Assembly (NCBI GenBank): GCA_040902105.1
Contig: JBBDXW010000039.1
Span: forward strand, 1-64,000
Length of the DNA: 64,000 nucleotides
From: IDS-8 sp040902105
GTDB taxonomy: Bacteria > Pseudomonadota > Gammaproteobacteria > Steroidobacterales > Woeseiaceae
Direction: 5' to 3'
Shown: in pieces, positions 54,170 through 61,998 of the stretch
Position numbering within the stretch: the first letter of the stretch is position 1
Layout: each line of letters starts with the position of its first letter
Notes under the pieces: generated by a model
What the model was told of the DNA's origin: nothing
Seen by the model: the letters and a program-made list of their open reading frames with translations, nothing else
The model's database searches: none
Made by a program: the position numbers and the translations under genes

Positions 54170-55090
54170 TCAATGGCTCCCGGCGCCGGCGTGTTTCCCG
54201 GTATTTCCGCCGGCGTACTTCCTGGCAATGAGCGCTTCGACATCGTCCGGCGAGCGGTTCACAGGCCCCTCGCGCTCCAGCTTCAGGCTGGTCACCGCCG
54301 CGGCCCAGACAGTCGCCTCGCGGGCCGAGGCATCGAGCCGGCAGGATACGTATGAACCCATGCAGGTATCGCCGCGGCCGCTGCGTCCGCGCAGTTCGTC
54401 GGGAAAGAAGCCGGCTTCGAAATAGCTGCCGTCCGACAGCACCAGCAATCCATCGCGATGGGTCAGCACGATATCGGACGGCCCGAACGTCGCCAGCTCG
54501 GCCGCCGCTTTGCGGATGTCGGCTTTACCGGTAAGAAACTCCGCTTCGACGGCGTCGGTTTTCAGGATGTCGACCAGTCCAAGGATTTCAGCCTGTTCCG
54601 GCCATGGCCGGTATTCCAGTTGCCCGGTGCTGCTGACGACCCGGATGAATCCCTGCAGATCGGCGCACAGGAGGCCGCCTTTTTCTTTCAGCGCCTGCAT
54701 GACGTCGAGCGACGCTTCGCCGCGTGCCGATCCGTTGACGACAAACGCACGCGCCGCGAAGTCCTGAACGAGCACCGGCGTGAACGGATCGGCAACGGCA
54801 GCGACGGTGAGAGTTCGTTCATCGACGTTGTCGGTCGGGTATTCGAGCCGCATCAGCGTCGAGTGCGGCGATTCGAAGATGTGGACGTCAATGCCTTTGG
54901 CGCGCAATGCGTCGGTCGAGCGGCGGTCTTCATGCGCGAGCCGCGTCACCGCGGCGATACGCAGTCCCTTCAACTGCGCCGCGTGCGCGGCGTAACTGTA
55001 GCCGCCGCCGTCTACGTAGCGGGTTCCGGCCGCCGAGACGATCGTATCCTTGGTGTAGTTACCGATAGTAACCAGGTCGTATGAATTCAA
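54170..55090 (-). CDS. PfkB-family carbohydrate kinase (inositol kinase candidate)
   Basis: A 306-residue PfkB kinase. It has the opening VTIGNYTKDTIV, the substrate-binding YVDGGGYSYAAHAA and the ATP/catalytic GRSGRGDTCMGSY with Asp241 as base. The conserved first glycine pair before the di-glycine loop is normal. The start GNYTKDT resembles myo-inositol kinases of plants (GNYCHD), and the neighbours deal with inositol phosphates, so myo-inositol is a candidate substrate. Ribose or another sugar is possible. Its stop lies two bases before the metallophosphatase start. Confidence 0.85.
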   Translation of the reverse strand: MNSYDLVTIGNYTKDTIVSAAGTRYVDGGGYSYAAHAAQLKGLRIAAVTRLAHEDRRSTDALRAKGIDVHIFESPHSTLMRLEYPTDNVDERTLTVAAVADPFTPVLVQDFAARAFVVNGSARGEASLDVMQALKEKGGLLCADLQGFIRVVSSTGQLEYRPWPEQAEILGLVDILKTDAVEAEFLTGKADIRKAAAELATFGPSDIVLTHRDGLLVLSDGSYFEAGFFPDELRGRSGRGDTCMGSYVSCRLDASAREATVWAAAVTSLKLEREGPVNRSPDDVEALIARKYAGGNTGKHAGAGSH

Positions 55091-55114
55091 CAGGAACTCC
55101 TTATCTCATTTATC

Positions 55115-56476
55115 TCAGTCGCGAAGTTTTACCCGCCACAATGTCGCTGCCAGCAGCATCGATAGTACCGAAGCTCCGAGCCAGAAATAAATCACTTCCG
55201 AGAAATCATAAATACGCGTATCGCCGATCATGGTGGTGCCTTTCTGAATGAGGTAGCCGCTGACGTTTTCCTGGATGCCGGCGCCGATGTAGCTGAAAAT
55301 ACCGACAAATCCCATGATTGCGCCGGCGGCACGCTTCGGCGCGATGTCGACGCCGAACAGGCCGCCCAGCGACGTTACCAGGCCGTTCAGGCCGATTCCG
55401 TAAAGGATGAACGCGAAGAACAGCATCGGTGTGTTTTGCGGCCCGAAGAAGATCAGGACCAGCGCGATAATTTCGAGGATCGCAAACAGCAGGTTCGCGG
55501 GAGGTCGGCGTGCATTGAATGCCTTGTCCGAGATGTAGCCGAAGGCGATACAGCCGACGATGCCGGCGATCGTGTTGACCATCAGCAGGCTGCCGGCCTC
55601 CACCAGGGAATAGCCGCGCGCTTCCTGCAGATACAGAATCCCCCAGCTGTTGATCGCGTACCGGACGACGTAGTTAGTGGCGCTCGCCAACGCGAGAATC
55701 CAGATCGCCGGCAAGGCGAGAATGGACAACTGCACCTTGAGCAGGCTCTTTTTCGCCTTCGTCTCGTCTTTCTGCCAGTGGTCGTTGTGCCAGTCGTTGA
55801 CCTCGGGCAGCCGCATTGTTCGCGGCCGGTCCTGCAGGTAGCGGAAGAGGGCGAATGCAACTGCCACGCACAAGACGCCGGGGCCCCAGTAACCGTAACG
55901 CCAGCCGAAGTTCGCGACCAGCGCCGCAACCACCACGAATGTGAGGCCTTCGCCGATCGAATGCGCGGTGCTCCAGATGCCGTAATACCGTCCACGCTCG
56001 CTGTTGCTGAACCAGTTGGCCAGCGTGACGATGCCCGCCGGTGCGCCGAAACCCTGGAACCAGCCGTTGAAAGCCCACAGAGCGATGCAAAGTGTCAGCG
56101 CGGTCGAGAACCCCATGCCGATGTTGGCGATCGCGGACAGCAAGACGCCGAAGGCGAAGAACACTTTCATGTTGGCATGGTCGGCCAGGAAGCCGTTCAC
56201 CAGTTTTCCGGCGGCATAACCGTAAAAGAGGCCGGCCCCGATCAGGCCCAGTTCGATCGGCGTAAAAATGCCTTCGTCGATCAACGGCTTCTTGACGACG
56301 GACAGCGCGAGCCGGCAGGTGTATACGAGTCCGTAGCCGAGCGTTATGGCGATCAGTACGCGCAGACGATGGTGCCGATACAGCCGATCGATTTCGCCCC
56401 GGTCTTCCATGGCCGGCCGATCGTCACCCGTTTTGAAGTAGTTCAGTAATCCACGCAAAATCGACGGAGCCCCCAT
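55115..56476 (-). CDS. MFS transporter, organophosphate:phosphate antiporter type
   Basis: A 453-residue transporter of the GlpT/UhpT group with twelve helices. Features are the arginine in YTCRLALSVVKKP in helix 1, FYGYAAGKLVNGFLAD, NGWFQGFGAPAG and GWRYGYWGPG, all typical of antiporters that exchange organic phosphates for inorganic phosphate. It opens the operon with the PfkB kinase, metallophosphatase and symporter. A phosphorylated inositol or sugar phosphate is a possible cargo. The ATG at 56476 was chosen; the upstream extension is not family-like. Confidence 0.9.
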   Translation of the reverse strand: MGAPSILRGLLNYFKTGDDRPAMEDRGEIDRLYRHHRLRVLIAITLGYGLVYTCRLALSVVKKPLIDEGIFTPIELGLIGAGLFYGYAAGKLVNGFLADHANMKVFFAFGVLLSAIANIGMGFSTALTLCIALWAFNGWFQGFGAPAGIVTLANWFSNSERGRYYGIWSTAHSIGEGLTFVVVAALVANFGWRYGYWGPGVLCVAVAFALFRYLQDRPRTMRLPEVNDWHNDHWQKDETKAKKSLLKVQLSILALPAIWILALASATNYVVRYAINSWGILYLQEARGYSLVEAGSLLMVNTIAGIVGCIAFGYISDKAFNARRPPANLLFAILEIIALVLIFFGPQNTPMLFFAFILYGIGLNGLVTSLGGLFGVDIAPKRAAGAIMGFVGIFSYIGAGIQENVSGYLIQKGTTMIGDTRIYDFSEVIYFWLGASVLSMLLAATLWRVKLRD

Positions 56477-56543
56477 TGCGATTGCGCCGTGCCGCTCGCG
56501 GCAACAATCCTCAAACGCCCGGCCCCTGCCGGACATGCAACAA

Positions 56544-56572
56544 TTGAAATTTTCGTTCGATTGTAATAGAAA
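56544..56572 (+). promoter_or_regulatory. Probable promoter of phytase gene
   Basis: TTGAAA (56544-56549) and TAGAAA (56567-56572) are spaced by 17 bases in an AT-rich pocket of otherwise GC-rich DNA. An overlapping inverted pair CAATTGAA / TTCGATTG (one mismatch) could be a regulator site for the divergent genes. Confidence 0.55.
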
Positions 56573-56651
56573 ATAGAATTAGCGTTCCAACTTCATTCCC
56601 GGGTCCGGCGGCGGCGGCCGACGGCCTGCTGCTGGGTCGACCAGGAAAACC

Positions 56652-58712
56652 ATGAAAATCATAAGTATAACGAGCATTCTGGCGATTCTGCTTGCAGCCT
56701 GCGGCGACCTGCCGGTCGAAGCGGCTGACGGCGCAGCACGTGAGGAGCTTATCGCAAGCGCGACGACGAGCGCGGTGGAACAGGGCAGCATCGTCAACGC
56801 AGCCTTCTGGATGGACCCGGAAATGGAAGGCCGGAGCCTCATACTGGGGGCCGCCGGCATCGCAGGATTGGATTTCTACACGCTTGACGGTAAACGCGCC
56901 GGAAATTTCTCCGGCGTCGAGGCCGGCCTTGTCGCCGTTCTCGAATCGGTGGAACTCGCCGGCAGTGCGTCGCCGCTGGTCGTCATCTACGACAGCCGCG
57001 AGTCCGAAATCAGCGCGCATCGACTGACGTATGCGCCTGGGCGAAGCACCCCGCAGCTGACTGCAGTCATGGACGATCCGATCGGTATCCACGACGAGCT
57101 GACCGGCCTGTGCCACTACCGAAGCCCGCTTTCCGGAAGCAATTACCTGTTCGCGGTCACGGATGGCGGATTGGCCTTGCAGTTCGAACTCTTCGAGCGC
57201 GGCAACGCCATCGGCGCACATCTCCTGCGCACCATACCGACCGGCAAGGACTCGGGCTTTTGCGTTGTCGACGCCGGGCGCGGCATGTTGTACCTGAGCG
57301 AGGAAGGCATGGGCATCTGGCGCCTCGGTGCCGAGCCGGAGAGCGATACGACGCGTGAGCCCGTGGACCTGCGGACGCCATGGGGACGTCTGAGCGACGA
57401 GGTCAAAGGCATCGGCATTTACGCCGTCGACCACGACACGTCCTATCTGATCGCGGCGGACGTCGGTGAAAGCCGCCTGGCTTTATACCGCCTTCCCGAT
57501 CTGGATGCCGTCGGCAGCATTGCGCTAGCCGGATTGGCAGAAGCGGAGGGCGTGACGGCGACCAGCGCGGCATTCGGCGAACAATTTCCGGAAGGTCTGG
57601 TGGCCATTGCCGACGAAGATGCGAGCGACGGCGGCACCGATCTCAAACTGGTGGCGTGGCAGTCTATCGCCGCAACATTGGCACTCGAGTCCGCAAGCGG
57701 AGCTGCCGCCGCGGTTGAAACACCGAACGCAGTGAAGCCGACGATCGAGACGGAGCCCGCCGAAAGCTTCGGTGATGCGGCCGACGATCCAGCCATCTGG
57801 GTTCACCCGACCGATCCGTTGCGCAGCCTGGTGATCGGCACCGATAAGAAGCTCGGCCTGTACGTTTACGATCTCGATGGGCGGAACGTCCAGACAATAC
57901 CCGAGGGACGCCTGAACAACGTCGACCTGCGCTACGGTTTTCCGCTGGGCGGCGAGCGGGTTGCGCTGGTTGCCGCGAGCAATCGTAGTACCGACGGTAT
58001 TTCCGTCTTCAAGGTCGATGCGGACGCATTGCGGCTCGTGGAGGCTGCCGACGGGATTCTGCCAACGGGTTTCAGCGACCCTTACGGGTTGTGCCTGTAT
58101 CGCAGTGCGTCCTCGGGGGAATTCTACGTTTTCATCAATGAAGGCGGCGACGGCAGGGTTCGTCAATGGCGGCTGTTCGACAACGGCCGTGGCAAGGTCG
58201 CTGCAGAGCAGGTGCGCGAGTTTCCGGTCGGGTCGCAAGCAGAAGGTTGCGTTGCCGACGATGAACTGGGATTCCTCTACGTGGCCGAGGAGGATCGCGG
58301 CCTCTGGAAGTATTCCGCCGAACCTGACAAGGGCGCCAACAGAGTGCTGATCGACAGCACCGACGATGACGGCCGGCTCAATGACGATGTCGAAGGCCTA
58401 GGCTTATGGCTTGGCTCTGATGGCCACGGTTACCTCATCGCGTCGAACCAGGGCGCGGACAATTACGCGGTTTATCGACGCGAGGGCGACAACGCCTACG
58501 TCGGGCATTTCCACGTCGTCGCAAATCCGGAACTCGGCATCGACGGCGCGTCGGAGACGGACGGGCTGGACGTGACCAGCGCGCCCCTGGGCGATCGCTT
58601 CCCCTCCGGCCTGCTGGTTGTACAGGATGGCCGCAATATCGCGCCGGAAGAGCGGCAGAACTTCAAGTTCGTCTCATGGCAGGACGTGGCACGATCATTC
58701 GCGTTGGAGTGA
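56652..58712 (+). CDS. Two-domain beta-propeller phytase lipoprotein
   Basis: A 686-residue lipoprotein (ILLAACG, Cys17) with two six-bladed propellers, at about 30-345 and 365-686. The second carries the classical phytase signature: DAADDPAIWVHPTDP, IGTDKKLGLYVYDLDG, NNVDLRYGF, the acidic GVYVAEED-like calcium sites (FLYVAEEDRGLW, DGRLNDDVEGL) and SNQGADNYAVYRR. The first is similar in plan but lacks several calcium-binding acidic residues. Tandem phytases are known in which the incomplete first domain assists the second. The enzyme removes phosphates from phytate. AGGA precedes the ATG. Confidence 0.9.
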   Translation: MKIISITSILAILLAACGDLPVEAADGAAREELIASATTSAVEQGSIVNAAFWMDPEMEGRSLILGAAGIAGLDFYTLDGKRAGNFSGVEAGLVAVLESVELAGSASPLVVIYDSRESEISAHRLTYAPGRSTPQLTAVMDDPIGIHDELTGLCHYRSPLSGSNYLFAVTDGGLALQFELFERGNAIGAHLLRTIPTGKDSGFCVVDAGRGMLYLSEEGMGIWRLGAEPESDTTREPVDLRTPWGRLSDEVKGIGIYAVDHDTSYLIAADVGESRLALYRLPDLDAVGSIALAGLAEAEGVTATSAAFGEQFPEGLVAIADEDASDGGTDLKLVAWQSIAATLALESASGAAAAVETPNAVKPTIETEPAESFGDAADDPAIWVHPTDPLRSLVIGTDKKLGLYVYDLDGRNVQTIPEGRLNNVDLRYGFPLGGERVALVAASNRSTDGISVFKVDADALRLVEAADGILPTGFSDPYGLCLYRSASSGEFYVFINEGGDGRVRQWRLFDNGRGKVAAEQVREFPVGSQAEGCVADDELGFLYVAEEDRGLWKYSAEPDKGANRVLIDSTDDDGRLNDDVEGLGLWLGSDGHGYLIASNQGADNYAVYRREGDNAYVGHFHVVANPELGIDGASETDGLDVTSAPLGDRFPSGLLVVQDGRNIAPEERQNFKFVSWQDVARSFALE

Positions 58713-58795
58713 GGGTGCGCGGCGCAGAACGGGACGCCGTGCAGGCGAAGAAACGCCGAAAAACACTGGAATTTCAGTTGCTTAATCCACTTTAC

Positions 58796-58811
58796 CTGTA
58801 TAAAATTACAG
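58796..58811 (+). promoter_or_regulatory. LexA (SOS) box
   Basis: CTGT-ATAAAATT-ACAG matches the gammaproteobacterial LexA consensus CTGT-N8-ACAG exactly, with an AT-only centre. It lies 32 bases before the start of a DUF222-HNH gene remnant and overlaps a TATAAA -10-like element. Confidence 0.75.
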
Positions 58812-58842
58812 GCTCAATTTCCAGCCACACGGACGTGCCGCG

Positions 58843-59276
58843 ATGACCATCGACTCCCTTTCCAATACCGACCGCCATCCCTCCATCGACGAGCTCGACC
58901 GCGCCATCGTCAAGCTCGCCGCCCGCATCAACGCCGAAAGCCACGATCTGCTCGTCCTGCTCCGCCGCTTCGACGAACGGGCCGGCTGGCTCCGCTGGGG
59001 TTTCCGGAACTGTGCGGACTGGCTGCACTGGCGTTGCGATGCTGCTCTGCACGCAGCACCACGAGCTGGTGCACGAGGGCGGTTTTGGAATCGAGAAAGA
59101 TTACCGCGACCGCTGGTTTTTCAAGCGGCCCGACGGCCGTGCGGTGCCGGCCTGCGGTTACCGTGCGGAAGACATGCGTGACGACGACGTCGATCTGGCG
59201 ACGCGAATACCTGCACGGCCACGCCTCCGCGGAGGTCCACCCCTCCGCGGAGGGATTCTTGGCCAGCGTAAAGACG
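58843..59276 (+). pseudogene. DUF222-HNH endonuclease gene remnant
   Basis: Codons from 58843 (MTIDSLSNTDRHP...) to about 59035 encode the start of a DUF222 protein (KLAARINAESHDLL, ERAGWLRWG, CADWLHWRC). At about 59035 it joins, in another frame, the C-terminal HNH part (LLCTQHHELVHEGGFGIEK, FFKRPDGRAVPACGY), and after about 59190 a third frame continues with REYLHGHASAEVHPSAEGF. Some 250 middle codons are lost and there are frameshifts, so it is not functional. Intact members are 13E12-type repeat proteins of mobile character and unknown function. The 3' end meets iolE. Confidence 0.8.
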
Positions 59277-60152
59277 TCAGCTCGCCAATGCATGTAAAGT
59301 ACGAAAGCCGAGATTAGCGTACGTGACCGGGTCCGCAATCGCCGGGTCCTGCTCCGCCTCGACGACAATCCAGCCTTCGTAGTTCCGCTCGAGCAGAGGC
59401 CCGAGTACAGCGGCATAGTCGATGCAGCCGTCCCCGGGAACGGTAAACACGCCCTGCAGGACCGCCTCGAGAAAACTCGTGTCGGCGTTCAAGCACCGCC
59501 GCAAAACAGCGGAGCGGATGTCCTTGCAGTGCAGGTGGGCAATGCGAGCAGCGTGGCTTTTCACCGCGCGCGCCGGGTCGCCGCCGGCAAACGTGAGATG
59601 GCCCGTGTCCAGCAAAAGCTCGACGGCGGGATGGCAGGCGTTCATGAGGGAATCGACTTCTTCTTCAGTCTGGATCACGGTGCCCATGTGATGGTGATAG
59701 GCCATACGCATGCCGTTTTGGCGCATGCGCTCACCAAGTTCCGACAAGCGGTCGGCGAACTGTGTGAAGTCGGAAGAGGACAGCTGCGGGCGGCGCGAGA
59801 CGCGCACGTTCATGTCCGAGTGAACGGCGCCGGTGACCTCGGCGCAGACCATGACGTCACAGTCCAGAGCCTGCAGCAGTTCGAAGTGCGGGCGCATCGC
59901 GGCGAACTCGGCATCTGCATCGCGTTCGAGAAGGCGAAGGCTGTACCAGCCGGACACGAGCGCCAGGTTGTGCCGTGCGAGTACCTTGCCGAGGGCATCG
60001 CCCTCGCGGGGAAACTTGCGGCCGAGTTCGACCCCGGCATAGCCGGCAGCTGCTGCTTGCGTCAGGCAGGTTTCGAGGCCGATGTCGTTGCCGAGAGCGG
60101 GTAAGTCGTCGTTGGTCCAGGTGAGCGGGTTGATGCCGATGCGAATGCTCAT
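59277..60152 (-). CDS. iolE: IolE-like inosose dehydratase
   Basis: A 291-residue TIM-barrel enzyme of the sugar-phosphate isomerase/epimerase fold. The opening IGINPLTWTNDDLPALG and CLTQAAAAGYAGVELGRKFP are IolE-like, as are the metal-binding AYHHHMGTVIQ, LLLDTGHLTFAGGDP and VEAEQDP. IolE dehydrates 2-keto-myo-inositol to the trihydroxycyclohexane-dione used by IolD. Its ATG overlaps the iolD stop (ATGA), so the two are translationally coupled. It is the last gene of the iol operon seen here. Confidence 0.92.
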   Translation of the reverse strand: MSIRIGINPLTWTNDDLPALGNDIGLETCLTQAAAAGYAGVELGRKFPREGDALGKVLARHNLALVSGWYSLRLLERDADAEFAAMRPHFELLQALDCDVMVCAEVTGAVHSDMNVRVSRRPQLSSSDFTQFADRLSELGERMRQNGMRMAYHHHMGTVIQTEEEVDSLMNACHPAVELLLDTGHLTFAGGDPARAVKSHAARIAHLHCKDIRSAVLRRCLNADTSFLEAVLQGVFTVPGDGCIDYAAVLGPLLERNYEGWIVVEAEQDPAIADPVTYANLGFRTLHALAS

Positions 60153-61978
60153 TCTTTTCTCGCCTTCCGGTAGACGTCGAACGCCTGTCGCACAGCCTCG
60201 CTTTCCGACACTTCGGAGACAGGAACGTCCCACCAGGCACCGCCGGCCGATGTCGACTTCGCCGGATCGGTCTCTATGACGATCACCGTTGTGCGCGTGG
60301 CGGTCGAAGCATCGCAGAGCCCTTGTGCCAGTTCCGCGAGGTTCGCCGCTGCAATTGCCTGAGCTCCCAGGGAACGGGCGTGCGACACGAAGTCGATATT
60401 CGGCACTTCTGGAAGAAGGTTGTTGAACGATTCTCCGCCGCAGGACTGCTGCAGCCGGTTGATGCAGCCATAGCCGCGATTGTCGAGGACCACGATCGTG
60501 AGTTTCATGCCGAGCATTACCGACGTTGCAATCTCTGAGTTCAGCATCAGGTAACTGCCGTCGCCGACCAGCACGATCACGTCGCGCTCGGGCTTCGCCA
60601 TTTTTACGCCGAGTCCGCCGGCGATTTCATAACCCATGCAGGAATATCCGTACTCGAGGTGGTAGCTGTCCGGGCCCGTCGCGCGCCATAGCTTGTGCAA
60701 CTCGCCGGGCAGTCCGCCGGCCGCGCAGACCACGGTCGTATTGCGGTCGCTCGCACGGTTGACGACACCGACAACGTCCGCGTCGCCGGGCTTTTCCCCC
60801 TTCCCTCTGATCGTTACGCGTGTTGCGGCGTCGACTTCACGGCACCACGCGGCGATGGATGTCTCGATGAGTTCCGTCCAGGCCCGGTCGGGTTGCAGAT
60901 CGGGCAACGCATCGTCGAGTTCGCGAAGGGTCGTCGCGGCATCCGCGCGCAACGACAACGCGCCTTTCTTCATGGCGTCGTGTCGATTGACGTTAATGGC
61001 GATCCATCGCGGCCGCGCCGCGAAGAGCGAATTCGATGCGGTCGTAAAATCCTGCAGGCGAGTGCCGACGGCGACCACCAGGTCGGCTTCGGCCGCGAGA
61101 CGGTTCGCCGCGGAGCTGCCGGTGACACCGATCGCGCCGGCGTTCCGGGGATGGTTCCAGGGCAGGGCGCCTTTGCCCGCCTGTGTTTCCGCGATGGGGA
61201 TCCGGTGACGGCTCACGAATGCGTCGAGTGCCTCGAACGCCTCCGAATAATGGACGCCGCCGCCCACGACAATGAGCGGTCTCTTCGCGGCCTTGAGCCA
61301 GTCGCAAGCCTGCGCCAGTGCGTTTCCGTCGGCGCGTGGCCTTGCGATCGCATGCACGACCGTCTCGAACATCGCCTGCGGGTAGTCGAACGCTTCCGCC
61401 TGAACGTCCTGCGGCAGGGCCAGCACGACCGGTCCGCAATCCGCCGGATCGATCAGAACGGACAGCGCCTGCGGCAGCGAAGCGATGAGTTGCTCCGGGC
61501 GCACAATCCGGTCCCAGAAGCGCGCCACCGGTCGAAAACAATCGTTCGCCGTGACGGAGGGCTCGGCGAAATCCTCGACCTGCTGCAGCACCGGATCGGG
61601 GCGTCGACTGGCAAACGTGTCGCCGGGCAGCAGCAGCAACGGCAGGCGGTTGACGTGCGCCAGCGCCGCCGCCGTGACCATGTTGGTGGCGCCCGGCCCG
61701 ACGGACGTCGTACAGGCCATGAGACGGCGCCGTTTGCTGGCCTTGGCGAAAGCAATGGCGCAGTGCGCCATTGCCTGCTCGTTGTGCGCACGGAAGACGG
61801 GCATACGCTCCCGCTCCTGTTGCAGCGCTTCTCCGAGTCCGGCGACATTGCCGTGGCCGAAGATTGCGAACACACCGGCGACGAGCGGCAGTCCTTCTCC
61901 GTCGATTGTGGTGTGCTGCGCCGCGAGGTAGCGAACGAGCGCCTGCGCCATGGTCAGTCGAATTGTCGTTTCCGCCAT
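60149..61978 (-). CDS. iolD: 3D-(3,5/4)-trihydroxycyclohexane-1,2-dione hydrolase
   Basis: A 609-residue ThDP-dependent ring-opening enzyme of myo-inositol catabolism. It shows the IolD marker GVFAIFGHGNVAGLGEAL near 37-54, RAHNEQAMAH, TTSVGPGATNM, and the ThDP-magnesium motif VGDGSYLMLNSEI continuing to DNRGYGCINRLQ. Length and order match the family. The ATG at 61978 has GGAG 8 bases upstream; a GTG at 61984 is the other option. It lies between iolC (20-base gap) and iolE (overlap). Confidence 0.95.
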   Translation of the reverse strand: MAETTIRLTMAQALVRYLAAQHTTIDGEGLPLVAGVFAIFGHGNVAGLGEALQQERERMPVFRAHNEQAMAHCAIAFAKASKRRRLMACTTSVGPGATNMVTAAALAHVNRLPLLLLPGDTFASRRPDPVLQQVEDFAEPSVTANDCFRPVARFWDRIVRPEQLIASLPQALSVLIDPADCGPVVLALPQDVQAEAFDYPQAMFETVVHAIARPRADGNALAQACDWLKAAKRPLIVVGGGVHYSEAFEALDAFVSRHRIPIAETQAGKGALPWNHPRNAGAIGVTGSSAANRLAAEADLVVAVGTRLQDFTTASNSLFAARPRWIAINVNRHDAMKKGALSLRADAATTLRELDDALPDLQPDRAWTELIETSIAAWCREVDAATRVTIRGKGEKPGDADVVGVVNRASDRNTTVVCAAGGLPGELHKLWRATGPDSYHLEYGYSCMGYEIAGGLGVKMAKPERDVIVLVGDGSYLMLNSEIATSVMLGMKLTIVVLDNRGYGCINRLQQSCGGESFNNLLPEVPNIDFVSHARSLGAQAIAAANLAELAQGLCDASTATRTTVIVIETDPAKSTSAGGAWWDVPVSEVSESEAVRQAFDVYRKARKE

Positions 61979-61998
61979 CCTCACATCTCCGGAAAGTT

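Noticed and set aside
59224..59253. CCTCCGCGGAGG palindrome repeated twice, considered as an attachment or transposon site
   Set aside because: It falls in codons of the DUF222-HNH remnant (SAEVHPSAEG) where the peptide itself repeats; no flanking duplication or transposase was seen.
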